A stretch of DNA of 30,657 nt from Senegalimassilia sp003474385 (GTDB taxonomy: Bacteria; Actinomycetota; Coriobacteriia; Coriobacteriales; Eggerthellaceae). Every line of letters starts with the position of its first letter. The first letter of the stretch is position 1. The translations under genes were made by a program, and so were the position numbers. The notes beneath the pieces were generated by a model. That model had not been told where the DNA came from. It made no database searches and saw only the letters and a program-made list of their open reading frames with translations. Below, in pieces: positions 22,355-30,405 of this stretch. The DNA is taken from assembly GCF_003474385.1 (NCBI RefSeq), contig NZ_QUCY01000029.1, forward strand, positions 1 through 30,657, written 5' to 3'.

Positions 22355-23032
22355 TCACCTTCCTTCCCCGTCGACCAACGTAGAACCGATTGCCTCGTAG
22401 GCCGAAACGCTTTCCACCACGATTCCGCGGCGCGTCCCGCCCGAGAACGTGCCGTACACCAGCGCGGTACACGCGCACTCGCAGGCACCGCAGCCATTGC
22501 ACAGCTGGGCATCGATGACCGGCCGACGATCGCCGTCGAAGGTCAGCGCACCGAACGCGCACGAATCCTTGCAGTTCTCGCAGCCCAGCGTGTATGCCAG
22601 GCAACGGTCGCGCTGCACAACGGCAACGCCGATTTTGTCGCAAGCGGGGTCGAAGGCGCCTAGCGCGCCGGTCGCGCACACCTCCTGGCATTTCCCGCAG
22701 AAATCGCAGTAGCCGCGATGAAAGTTCAGCTTGGGCGTGCGCGCCTGCAAAAAGCCATCGTCCACCGTGGCCACCGACACGCACCCGGTCGGGCACACGC
22801 TTCGGCAGCGGTCGCACTTCAGACACGCCGCATGCAGCAGCGCCTCATCCTGACCACCCGGCGGACGCAGCAAATCGCCCTGACCGGCGAAGGCCTTGCC
22901 AGCCCCACCTACGGCAGCGCAGGCGGCGGTGGCGGCGCACAGCCCGATAAACGCGCGACGCGTTACGCGCCCCCGCCCGCCTTCGCTGAAAGACGCGCTG
23001 TCGTCTGCAGAATGCGCAGGCTCACGCCGCAT
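22355..23032 (-). CDS. NapG-like exported ferredoxin (four [4Fe-4S])
   Basis: A 225-residue exported electron carrier. A twin-arginine signal (RR at 25-26, hydrophobic core to about residue 50) precedes four cysteine clusters: 70/73/76/80, 109/112/115/119, 144/151/154/158 and 178/181/184/188. This matches NapG/MauM-type ferredoxins, which accept electrons from NapH and hand them to a periplasmic or extracytoplasmic reductase. ATG 23032 follows AGGAGG by 9 bases and overlaps the TorD-like stop codon by 11 bases. In this operon the natural acceptor would be the molybdoenzyme, although that enzyme also has its own ferredoxin and membrane anchor. Confidence 0.87.
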   Translation of the reverse strand: MRREPAHSADDSASFSEGGRGRVTRRAFIGLCAATAACAAVGGAGKAFAGQGDLLRPPGGQDEALLHAACLKCDRCRSVCPTGCVSVATVDDGFLQARTPKLNFHRGYCDFCGKCQEVCATGALGAFDPACDKIGVAVVQRDRCLAYTLGCENCKDSCAFGALTFDGDRRPVIDAQLCNGCGACECACTALVYGTFSGGTRRGIVVESVSAYEAIGSTLVDGEGR

Positions 23033-23780
23033 CGCCGTCGGCCTCCTCTCGATCGTCCATCCATGCGCTGCGCACCTCGCATTCGGGCCCCGCGATGCCG
23101 AGCGCATCGGCAATCCCGTCAAGCACTTCGCGTTCGATGGCCAGATAGCCGCGCACAAGGTTCGCCACGCCGCGGTAAAAATCGGTCTGGGCGTACTGAT
23201 CTATGGCGTCGCAAAACTCGGGCAGCCAGTTCTCCTGGTGAAACTGCAGGAAGCTGCGCTGCTTGGACACAAGCTCGCGCAAACGTTCGATGTCGCCGTT
23301 TTTAGCGGCATCGCTTGCGCGCTCGACAAGCGTTGTCGCGAACTGCAGCTCAAAGCCCAGATGGTCTTCCGGCGTGGTGTTGTCAGCCGGCAGGTCCACG
23401 CCCTCAGAGCGGTAGTAGGCCAGCGCCCCATCGCGAGCGTCTTGCATAAGCAGGCGCTGCTTGCTTGTGAACACCGACTCATAGGGCGGGGCCAGCACGT
23501 GGTCGTAGGTGCCCGCGCCCAAGAACGTATGGGCATAATCAACCGCCAAGGTCTGCGCAGTGGCACGGTTGCGGTGACGCAGGTACTCCACCATCTGCGC
23601 ATAGCCCTGCGCCACCTTCGACCCGTCGCGTTCAAACTCCAGATGAGCAAGCCGCTCGATCTGATCGTCTTTCAGCTCGTACAGAAACAAGCTGGCCAGA
23701 AAGCGGTCGAAAGCAGCGCGGGCCTCGTTGGCCGCGACGATTTCCTCCATCAGCGTCTTGTCCATGACGTTCTCGCTCAT
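23022..23780 (-). CDS. TorD/DmsD-family molybdoenzyme chaperone
   Basis: A 252-residue cytoplasmic all-helical protein. The region FDRFLASLFLYEL, the YAHTFLGAG segment and YESVFTSKQRLLMQ resemble the TorD/DmsD/NarJ group, which bind the Tat signal of a molybdoenzyme until the cofactor is inserted. Its place inside the operon makes the 905-residue oxidoreductase the obvious client. ATG 23780 has CGGAG 8 bases upstream. An upstream in-frame extension to 23882 crosses the possible small gene at 23798-23944 and is not favoured. Family membership is judged from general pattern and context, not from a single diagnostic motif. Confidence 0.8.
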   Translation of the reverse strand: MSENVMDKTLMEEIVAANEARAAFDRFLASLFLYELKDDQIERLAHLEFERDGSKVAQGYAQMVEYLRHRNRATAQTLAVDYAHTFLGAGTYDHVLAPPYESVFTSKQRLLMQDARDGALAYYRSEGVDLPADNTTPEDHLGFELQFATTLVERASDAAKNGDIERLRELVSKQRSFLQFHQENWLPEFCDAIDQYAQTDFYRGVANLVRGYLAIEREVLDGIADALGIAGPECEVRSAWMDDREEADGDAA

Positions 23781-23797
23781 TGCGATGCTCCGTTCCT

Positions 23798-23944
23798 CTA
23801 CTTCGCCGCCAAAGCTCGAATGCCCGACGGCGCGCGGCCTGCCGCCGCTTCCCCCTTTTGCGACATGCCGAGCCCTGCGCACAGAGCCGCGACAACTTGC
23901 CGCAGGGTCGTGCCCGCTTGTGCAGCAGGCGCGACCGCAACCAT
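23798..23944 (-). CDS. Possible 48-residue small protein between dmsC and torD
   Basis: An ATG 2 bases after the DmsC-like stop codon opens a 48-codon frame that ends in TAG 17 bases before the TorD-like ATG, so it fills the gap between the two genes exactly. A GAGG lies about 10 bases before the ATG, inside the end of the DmsC-like gene. The product starts MVAVAPAAQAG and ends RALAAK; it is Ala-rich, with one Cys and no clear membrane helix. All other junctions in this operon are 15 bases or less or overlap, so a gap of 166 bases would otherwise be out of place. No family is recognised. It could also be chance. Confidence 0.4.
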   Translation of the reverse strand: MVAVAPAAQAGTTLRQVVAALCAGLGMSQKGEAAAGRAPSGIRALAAK

Positions 23945-23946
23945 TG

Positions 23947-24765
23947 CTAAATCGCCTCGCCGAACAGCGCCATAAGCGCCACCGAGGCCGTCCACATCAA
24001 AACGCGGTACGACACGGACCCCACGAACCCGCCGATCATAGCGGTGACGCCAGCGGAAAACGCCAGCTTCGGCGAACGCGCAACCAAGATGCCGCACACG
24101 CCCGGGACCACGCTGCCCACGGCAACCACGGCAATCCAGAACAGCACCGTCTGGTCATTGAAGGCCGCGCCCGAGGCAAACCCGTAAGCCGCCCCGAGCA
24201 CCAGCGACGCCGCGCCGGCAACGGCCAGCTCAACGCCGGCTACCTTGTGCGCTTCGTCGGATTCCTTGAAGTAGTAGCCCACCAGCATCCAGATTGCGGC
24301 GCCAGCCGGAATGGCGGTGCCCAGGTACCCAAGCGGCAGCGTGATGGTGTTCCACGCCAGCTGCGATGCCATCATGTAGGATGAACCGCAGGAATAGGTG
24401 AAGATGGGCCCCATTGCGATGGCAAGCACAGCGACCGCCTTGCGCGCGCCGGCGGAAACCTCGCGCTTGACCAGCAGGAAGAACACAACCGCCAGCACGG
24501 CGTCTATGCCAATAAGCAGCGCTTCAACGAAAATGCCCGGTGCCGGGTGCTGCAAAACCCACAGCACGTGGTCGACATGGGACAAGTGCGTCACCGACGC
24601 CACGCCGCCGACGGCCAACAACACGGCGGCCAAAACGCAGCCGACCATAAGACCCTTATCATTGCGCGCCCTGCCGAGGAACTCGTTGAGGCCGATGAAG
24701 GCGAACAGCCATGCACCCGCGCCCGAGATGGCCGTGAACAGAACGAGCGACCATTGGATTTCCAT
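23947..24765 (-). CDS. DmsC-like membrane anchor subunit
   Basis: A 272-residue membrane protein with about eight hydrophobic segments, starting MEIQWSLVLFTAISGAGAW as DmsC-type anchors do. It would hold the catalytic and ferredoxin subunits to the membrane and oxidise menaquinol. The His pair in HLSHVDH (about residue 62-68) lies at a plausible quinol side. ATG 24765 follows AAGGAAG, and the ferredoxin subunit gene ends 14 bases upstream. A frame extending to 24876 lies antisense or inside that gene and is not used. Confidence 0.87.
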   Translation of the reverse strand: MEIQWSLVLFTAISGAGAWLFAFIGLNEFLGRARNDKGLMVGCVLAAVLLAVGGVASVTHLSHVDHVLWVLQHPAPGIFVEALLIGIDAVLAVVFFLLVKREVSAGARKAVAVLAIAMGPIFTYSCGSSYMMASQLAWNTITLPLGYLGTAIPAGAAIWMLVGYYFKESDEAHKVAGVELAVAGAASLVLGAAYGFASGAAFNDQTVLFWIAVVAVGSVVPGVCGILVARSPKLAFSAGVTAMIGGFVGSVSYRVLMWTASVALMALFGEAI

Positions 24766-24779
24766 TGCTTCCTTCCCTT

Positions 24780-25406
24780 CTATGCTTCGGGATACGCAGC
24801 AGTCTGCGGAGCCGTGCGGGGCTTCACGCGTTGCTGCCATTCGCCGATCGATGTGCTGAGAATGTAGTGCGTGCACGGGCCGTTGCCCTGGTCTTCGAGC
24901 GTGTGGATGGCCGAGTCATCGTACTTGGCCAGCTCCTTAGACACGTCGGAGTTCGGGTCGTCAAGATCGCCATAGAAGCGCGCGCCCGCAGAGCAGCTCT
25001 TCACGCAGGCCGGCAGCTTCCCGGCGCTGGTCAGCTGGCCGCACAGCGTGCACTTCTCAACGCACTTCTCGGTCTTGTTCCAGCTGCGCACGCCGTAAGG
25101 GCACGCCATCATGCAGTACTTGCAGCCGATGCACTTCTCCTTGTCCACCAGCACGATGTTCGTGTTGGGGTCGCGGTAGCTCGCGCCGGTCGGGCACACG
25201 TGCACGCAGGGTGCCTCCTTGCACTGCTGGCACATGGTGGGCAGCGCATAACGGGTCATGTTGGGATATTCGCCGACGGGTCCAACGGTCAGCACCTTGC
25301 TCCAGCGCTGGCCAAGGGCCACGTTGTTCTCCATCTTGCACGCGATTTCGCAGCCGAAGCAGCCCGTGCAGCGATCGAGGTTGACGACGATGCAGTTATG
25401 GGACAT
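24780..25406 (-). CDS. DmsB-like four-cluster ferredoxin subunit
   Basis: A 208-residue electron-transfer subunit of a DMSO-reductase-family complex. Four [4Fe-4S] sites are visible: Cys13/16/19/23, Cys59/62/67/71, Cys92/95/98/102 and Cys115 or 119/122 with 134/138. It relays electrons from the DmsC-like anchor to the molybdopterin subunit. It carries no export signal and probably travels with the Tat-exported partner. Two ATGs compete: 25406 has AAGGAG 8 bases upstream, whereas 25412 has only 2 bases, so 25406 is used. The catalytic subunit gene ends 12 bases upstream. Confidence 0.93.
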   Translation of the reverse strand: MSHNCIVVNLDRCTGCFGCEIACKMENNVALGQRWSKVLTVGPVGEYPNMTRYALPTMCQQCKEAPCVHVCPTGASYRDPNTNIVLVDKEKCIGCKYCMMACPYGVRSWNKTEKCVEKCTLCGQLTSAGKLPACVKSCSAGARFYGDLDDPNSDVSKELAKYDDSAIHTLEDQGNGPCTHYILSTSIGEWQQRVKPRTAPQTAAYPEA

Positions 25407-25418
25407 GGTCATAGCTCC

Positions 25419-28136
25419 TTATTTCGCAGGCGCGCCGTAATCGAACACGTCGTCGGTGGGGTCGGAATACTCGGGCAGCCACGGCTCGAATTGCTCGGGC
25501 TCGGTCCACACCTCGTTGAGGATGGCATCGTTGCTGGGGCTTACCTTCACCTGGAAGCCGCGCAGCGTATAGGTGCCGTACTCGGGGTTGTACGGCGGGT
25601 CGTTCTTGGTCAGCACGTTGATGTTCATGACCTTGTAAGCCTGGTCGGGGTGGTCGGAGTCGAGCAGTTCAGGTGCCCAGAAACGCTCCTGGTACACCAC
25701 GCCCTTCGCGATGGCGGTGGTAACGCGGGCGCGGCCGTGGGTTTTGCCGCGGCGCGATTCGATGTCGACCCACTCACCGTCGGAGATGCCGTACTTCGCG
25801 GCGTCGTCGGGGTGGATCCACATCTCGGGCACGGGGTAGATTTCGCGCAGCCACGGAACGTTGCGCAGGGTACCGTGGTGGTACATCGGCAAGCGGCCCT
25901 CGGTCAAAACCAACGGATATTCCGTATCGGTCAGCGGACTTTCCGCCGGCTCCTCGTAGTAGGCCAAAGGCTCGTAATCCTTCGACGCCGGTTCAAGCGT
26001 CAGATGCGCCGTCTCGTCGCACTGCGCCCATGGGTAGCCCGTGCGGCCAAGGATGATGTTGGACTCGCAGTACACCTCAAGCTTCTTCGACGGCGTGCCG
26101 AAGCCCTTGGGCTTGCCCGTACCGTCATCATTGAGGTAGGTGTAGTACGTGCGGTACTCCTCGGGCTCGGCCCACTTGATGACGCCTTCCTCGCACGCCT
26201 CGTCCCACGTCATGTCCAGCTTGTTCAGATGCTGAATTTGCTTCTCGTATTCGTTCTTGTAGAACGGCGTGGTATGGCAAGCGTCCTTGTCGAACGCCTT
26301 CGGGCAGTGCTTGTTGCCCAGCTCCGCGCACTTCTGCACGATCTGGGTCCAGATGATGCCTTCCTCGACGCCCTCGAACAGATGGGTGACGGCCTGACGC
26401 ATGACGATGGTGTTGAGCTGCGGGATGGGCAGGTTCGTCTCAAGCCATTCGGTGCAGGGCAACAGGTAGTCGGCGCACATGACGGAAAACGCCGTGGGAT
26501 ACATGAAGATGTGCACCACCGTGTCCAGGTGCGGGACAACCTCGTCCAGACAGCTTGAGTTGCCAAGCACCACGTGCTTGTTGCCCGAACGCTCGATCCA
26601 CATGTGAATCTGATAGGGGTCGCCGTACTGCATAGCGCGCAGCACGCTGGGGATGTGCGCCATGTCCCAGCAGATGAGGCCTTTGTGCTCCAAGTAGCCG
26701 CAGCGCTTGCGGACCTTCGCCTCGGTAAGCAGACGCGGGGTGTTGCCCAACTGGTCCTTGCACGGGGCGCTTGCGAACTTTTGCAGCATCGCACCGGGCT
26801 TCTCGACGTTGCCCATAAGGAACTCAAGGTTCAGCGCGCCCAAGGCCGACTGCTGAGACTGCGGGTACTGGTCGATGGCAACGCCCTGCATAATAGCGGA
26901 CTGGCCATCGGGATCGGTGTAGATTTCCAGAGCCTTCTCGATCTGGGCGGCGTCAAGCCAGCAAATCTCTGCCGCCTTCTCAAGCGTCCACTCCTCGCAG
27001 CTTTCCTTGAGAAGCTGCCCGCCGGACTTGCACTCCAGCCCGTTGACAACGTGCGTGCCGAACAGCTCGGGGTCGACATCGGTATTCATCGGGAAATCCG
27101 TGACCACAACAGGCTGGTTGGTGTTGGCGTCCCACACGACGTAATCCTTGTCGGTGCCTTCAAGCCCCGCTTCGGTCGCCTTAAGTGTCAGGCGCGTTTC
27201 GGGGTTGATAAGGTACGGCATGTTCGTCCAGGTCTTGCAGAACTGCTCGTCGTACTTTTTCTTGTCGATGATCCAACGCGTCCAGGCCAGAAGCAGCGCC
27301 ACGTCGGTGCCGGGGCGGATGGGCAGCCACACCTCGGCCTTGCTTGCATCAAGCGTGTAGCGCGGGTCGATGACCACAGTGCGTAGGCCCTGCGGACGGG
27401 CACGCAGCTCGGCTAGGCAGCGACCGCCGGTGGCCACCGAGGAGTTAGACGGGTCGGTGCCCCACAGCACGATGGTAGTGACCTTGCAGTCATCGAAATA
27501 GAAGTCCCAGCCGTTGGAGTCCGAGAAGCTCAGGTTGTTCGGTTTGCCAGCGCCGTAGGCCAAGATAGATGCCGCCATACGCGGCAGATAACATTGCGAG
27601 CAGCCCGGCTCCCACACGTTGGGTGTATTGATGGCCTCGCCGAAGCGCTTGACATTGGAGAAGTGGGGATTGCCGCCGCCGCCCGTCGAAACGCTGATGG
27701 CCTCGCTGCCGTACTTGTCCGACACGCGGTTGATTTCAGTGCAAATCTCGGTCAGGGCGTCGTCCCAGCTCATGCGCTCCCAGTTGTTCGTGCCGCGTTC
27801 GCCAACGCGCTTCATGGGGTACTTGTTGCGCATGGGGTTGTACAGCGCCTGGATGCCGGACAGGCCCTTGGCGCACACGCCGCCCTGGCTCATGGGGCTT
27901 TCAGGGTTGCCCTCGATCTTAACGACGCGGCCGTCGCGCACGTGCGCCAAAACCGCGCACGATGCGATGCAGGCGCGGCAGGAAGTCTTGTAGATCTTCT
28001 CCTCCCCCGCTTGCTCGGCATAAGCGGAATCGGCCTTGGTGAAGCAGCCTGTGGCTTGAATGCCCAGGCCAGCTGCAGCGCCCAAAGCCCCTGCCGCCTT
28101 GACGAAGCTGCGACGTGTCATCGTTTGGTTCGTCAT
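25419..28136 (-). CDS. Tat-exported molybdopterin oxidoreductase, DMSO reductase family
   Basis: A 905-residue catalytic subunit. A Tat signal (RR at residues 8-9) ends in ATGC with Cys31, so it may be a lipoprotein. A [4Fe-4S] site follows (Cys53/56/60/88). GCSQCYLPR at 178-186 holds candidate metal ligands; Cys182 is the likeliest molybdenum ligand, which would place it nearer PsrA/PhsA or acetylene-hydratase-like enzymes than Ser-ligated DmsA. The C-terminal third (YHHGTLRN through RVTTAIAKG) is the dinucleotide-binding domain. The substrate is unknown; sulfur compounds, N- or S-oxides and the aromatic dehydroxylations known from gut Eggerthellaceae are all possible. GGAGGAG lies about 8 bases before ATG 28136, behind a purine-rich leader. 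It heads an operon running to 20444. Confidence 0.92.
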   Translation of the reverse strand: MTNQTMTRRSFVKAAGALGAAAGLGIQATGCFTKADSAYAEQAGEEKIYKTSCRACIASCAVLAHVRDGRVVKIEGNPESPMSQGGVCAKGLSGIQALYNPMRNKYPMKRVGERGTNNWERMSWDDALTEICTEINRVSDKYGSEAISVSTGGGGNPHFSNVKRFGEAINTPNVWEPGCSQCYLPRMAASILAYGAGKPNNLSFSDSNGWDFYFDDCKVTTIVLWGTDPSNSSVATGGRCLAELRARPQGLRTVVIDPRYTLDASKAEVWLPIRPGTDVALLLAWTRWIIDKKKYDEQFCKTWTNMPYLINPETRLTLKATEAGLEGTDKDYVVWDANTNQPVVVTDFPMNTDVDPELFGTHVVNGLECKSGGQLLKESCEEWTLEKAAEICWLDAAQIEKALEIYTDPDGQSAIMQGVAIDQYPQSQQSALGALNLEFLMGNVEKPGAMLQKFASAPCKDQLGNTPRLLTEAKVRKRCGYLEHKGLICWDMAHIPSVLRAMQYGDPYQIHMWIERSGNKHVVLGNSSCLDEVVPHLDTVVHIFMYPTAFSVMCADYLLPCTEWLETNLPIPQLNTIVMRQAVTHLFEGVEEGIIWTQIVQKCAELGNKHCPKAFDKDACHTTPFYKNEYEKQIQHLNKLDMTWDEACEEGVIKWAEPEEYRTYYTYLNDDGTGKPKGFGTPSKKLEVYCESNIILGRTGYPWAQCDETAHLTLEPASKDYEPLAYYEEPAESPLTDTEYPLVLTEGRLPMYHHGTLRNVPWLREIYPVPEMWIHPDDAAKYGISDGEWVDIESRRGKTHGRARVTTAIAKGVVYQERFWAPELLDSDHPDQAYKVMNINVLTKNDPPYNPEYGTYTLRGFQVKVSPSNDAILNEVWTEPEQFEPWLPEYSDPTDDVFDYGAPAK

Positions 28137-28298
28137 GTGATGCTCTCCTCCTCGTTTTTCTTGCTTTTCTCGTTTTCTTCACTCGGCGGCCCGTCCGCAC
28201 GGATTTTCGCCGCAGCGGCCCTGGGCATTACCGGGAGAATGCCTTGAACAGATGTTTTGCGGCGCCTGCTACTTGCGACGGCGCTTTCAATGGATGTC

Positions 28299-28312
28299 GC
28301 CGGAATTCCGGC
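28299..28312. promoter_or_regulatory. 14-bp perfect palindrome upstream of the molybdoenzyme operon
   Basis: GCCGGAATTCCGGC is a perfect palindrome lying about 165 bases before the start codon of the catalytic subunit and 8 bases from the hairpin at 28320-28360. It could be an operator for the operon. Its inner CCGGAATTCCGG differs from the TTCCGGAA core of the 16064-16161 repeats. No clear promoter could be assigned between 28137 and 28298. Confidence 0.4.
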
Positions 28313-28319
28313 TGAAGGG

Positions 28320-28360
28320 CCCCTCGGGCAAGAGGGGGGGGGGGAGGGGTGCCCGAGGGG
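28320..28360 (-). terminator. Hairpin with 11-G loop after the 240-residue gene
   Basis: CCCCTCGGGCA (28320-28330) pairs perfectly with TGCCCGAGGGG (28350-28360). The 19-base loop is almost all G on the plus strand, with an uninterrupted run of 11 (28334-28344) followed by A and four more G. The stem ends 3 bases after the stop codon of the preceding gene. There is no T-run on the minus strand. The loop could also form a G-quadruplex on the plus strand. Confidence 0.6.
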
Positions 28361-28363
28361 TTA

Positions 28364-29086
28364 TCAGACTTCGGCCATGGCTTGGCCGTGGGTGGTTATG
28401 GTCCAAAGGCCGTCGGCCCAGCGAATGCCGTCGACGGTTTCCAGGTTCGAGACGAAATGCCCGGCATAGACGGTTTTCGGGGTGCGCATGGCGGGGATTC
28501 CCGCCAACGCCTGCTCAATGTCGTCCATGGAGATGCCCTGCTCGCACAGCGAGAGGACCTTGCGATAAATGGCGCGGTAGCTGGATGGCTCGCCAGCAAG
28601 CATGCGGCCATAGCGCTTCACGGGATCGAAGTCCGCAAGCGCCTCGCGGCCGGCCTCGGTGATGACGAGCAAGTAGTCCACCGGCTGATCGACCAGAGCG
28701 GGCTGCGCATCGCCAGCAGAAGCGTCAACGCCTGCGGCAGCGGATTCTGCAGGTTGCGGCTCTTCGACGGGAATCTGCTCGAGCGCGCCGGCCTTAACGA
28801 GCAACAGCGACAACGCATGCGCGTTCTGGTGGCTCAACTGCATCACGGGCAGGTCGTAGACGTCGTCTTCGATATCGCGATACGGACGCGCCTCGTTGCA
28901 TGCGCGAAGAATCTCAAGCATGGGCAACGTGTTCGCATGGTTAGCGGTCAACGCACGCTCAACGCGCAAGCGTGCCGCCGCCGGGTCTTCGGTTTTGGCC
29001 GCAGCCACGGCTGCGCCATCTTCCGGCCTCGGTTCAGATGCGTTCTGAGCCGCCGCACTTACTTCGATGTCGTCAACGTTGTTCAT
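28364..29086 (-). CDS. Unknown 240-residue protein beside the molybdoenzyme operon
   Basis: I do not recognise a family. The protein is soluble and acidic, with no signal or membrane segment. Residues 1-45 are low-complexity Ala/Glu/Pro. Residues about 48-100 and 128-240 look helical, with LLVITEAGREALADF and LWTITTHGQAMAEV near the ends of two segments; 'LTEAGREAL'-like phrases are common at the wing of winged-helix regulators, so two tandem winged-helix domains are a fair guess. AGGGGGA lies about 8 bases before ATG 29086. A weak TAGAAT (29141-29146) may be its -10. It points the same way as the molybdoenzyme operon but is separated from it by a hairpin, so it may be a regulator of it. This is inference from position. 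Confidence 0.75.
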   Translation of the reverse strand: MNNVDDIEVSAAAQNASEPRPEDGAAVAAAKTEDPAAARLRVERALTANHANTLPMLEILRACNEARPYRDIEDDVYDLPVMQLSHQNAHALSLLLVKAGALEQIPVEEPQPAESAAAGVDASAGDAQPALVDQPVDYLLVITEAGREALADFDPVKRYGRMLAGEPSSYRAIYRKVLSLCEQGISMDDIEQALAGIPAMRTPKTVYAGHFVSNLETVDGIRWADGLWTITTHGQAMAEV

Positions 29087-29452
29087 GCTCGGTTCCCCCT
29101 TCTATCTTGCGCCCCGTCCCTCTTGCAGGGCACGACCGAAATTCTAGGAGCAGCACCGCAACGCGGGAAACGCCCGTTCTCGGGTGAAATATCGGCGTGG
29201 CCATCGCCCGTTTTTTGGCGATTCGCAAAGCGCCCAGGCGAAGCGAAAGGTGTCATCGCAATTGGTGACGTCTTAGTGATTCGCTAGCGTTTTGCCTGAT
29301 GAAATGCTTGGTGATGCCTTCTTATGCCCGCGTTTCCCACCTGTCGAACAACAGCCTTCCGCGCACTTTCGCAAGCAACGACTTCGGCACTTGGCGCATC
29401 GCCCCTTTCGCACGCCCGCGCAAGCCGCGCTTCCGAAAACCCGCCCAGACGC
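29087..29452. other. Intergenic region upstream of the 240-residue gene
   Basis: About 365 bases without a convincing gene on either strand. It holds a possible minus-strand -10 (TAGAAT, 29141-29146, with TTTCCC 18 bases upstream). Short frames here are Arg/Pro-rich and lack ribosome binding sites. Confidence 0.5.
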
Positions 29453-29480
29453 AAAAACGGCCCGGTTTCCCGGGCCGTTT
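29453..29480 (-). terminator. Intrinsic terminator of coaX
   Basis: AAACGGCCCGG (29455-29465) pairs perfectly with CCGGGCCGTTT (29470-29480) around a 4-base loop; on the minus strand the stem runs into TTTTTGCG. It begins 16 bases after the coaX stop codon. Confidence 0.92.
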
Positions 29481-29495
29481 GAGGCTTCGCGTTCG

Positions 29496-30305
29496 CTATT
29501 CGTTCGGACGGCCGTACGGGCCCGTTTCATCGTGCGCGATGTAGTTGTCGTACACCAGGCGAAGGCCCTCAAGCGTAAGGTCCTGGTTCACCTCGTTGAT
29601 GGTGCGCGACAGCGGCGACACGCGCGGGGCAAGCCCGCCGGTGCCAATGACGGCCGTTTTGTAGCCCAGCTGGTCGAAAATGCGGTTGACCAGGCCATCC
29701 ACGCGATCGGCCTCGCCGTAGACGATGCCCACCTGCATGGCCTGCTGCGTGTTGCGGCCAATGGACACGTGCGGGTTCACCAGTTCGATGGCGCCCAGCT
29801 TCGTTGCGTGGCTGAACAGGGCCGACGAGCTGGTTTCCACACCCGGGGCAATCACGCCGCCCACGAAGCTGCCCGTGCGGTCGATGACTTCCATATTAGT
29901 AGCGGTGCCGAAGTCCACCACGATGACCGGCGCGCCGTACAGACTGCGCGCGGCCACGGCATCGGCCACGCGGTCGGCACCGATCTCGCGCGGATTCGGA
30001 TAGCCCGACGCGTCGAACAGGTCGCCCGCCGTTTCGGCCGAGCACACCACGGCGCGATGCCCCAGCATCTGCTTAGCCGCCGTGCACCACGCATCGGTCA
30101 GCGCCGGCACTACCGATGCCAGGCACATGCCGCCGATGTCCTGGAACGAAAGGCCCTCGGAATTCAGCAGCGGAATCAGCTTCACGCGCAGCTCGTCGCA
30201 CGTGTGGTGCTTGTTCGTGGCCACGCGCCAGCGATGGCTCAGCTTCTTCCCCTCGTACACGCCCACCACGGTTTGCGTGTTGCCAACGTCGATTGCCAAA
30301 AGCAT
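29496..30305 (-). CDS. coaX: Type III pantothenate kinase CoaX
   Basis: A 269-residue enzyme of usual length that phosphorylates pantothenate, the first step of coenzyme A synthesis. It belongs to the acetate/sugar kinase ASKHA fold. The N-terminal phosphate motif AIDVGNTQT (residues 4-12), GADRVADAVAA, VDFGTATNMEVID and GGVIAPG blocks are all characteristic of type III kinases, which are insensitive to CoA feedback and need a monovalent cation. ATG 30305 is set by homology at the start of the kinase fold; the ribosome binding site is weak (GAGAGAG/GTGGGCG region), and the frame is open to 30431. An extended -10 lies upstream at 30433-30441 and a strong terminator downstream. Confidence 0.94.
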   Translation of the reverse strand: MLLAIDVGNTQTVVGVYEGKKLSHRWRVATNKHHTCDELRVKLIPLLNSEGLSFQDIGGMCLASVVPALTDAWCTAAKQMLGHRAVVCSAETAGDLFDASGYPNPREIGADRVADAVAARSLYGAPVIVVDFGTATNMEVIDRTGSFVGGVIAPGVETSSSALFSHATKLGAIELVNPHVSIGRNTQQAMQVGIVYGEADRVDGLVNRIFDQLGYKTAVIGTGGLAPRVSPLSRTINEVNQDLTLEGLRLVYDNYIAHDETGPYGRPNE

Positions 30306-30405
30306 TCTTTCGCCCACTCTCTCACGTACTGCCCAGAACGCCGCAGCTTGCAGGCATTGCCCGCGCTGCATGCGGCGCCCATCTCCCTCAAGCCGGCGCA
30401 CGCCG

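Noticed and set aside
21878..22826. Long N-terminal extension of the NapH-like protein upstream of 22355
   Set aside because: It reads through the napG gene in another frame and is Arg-rich; the real start is next to the napG stop codon.
24765..26558. Plus-strand frame of 597 codons
   Set aside because: Antisense to the molybdoenzyme subunits; no start signal and no motif.
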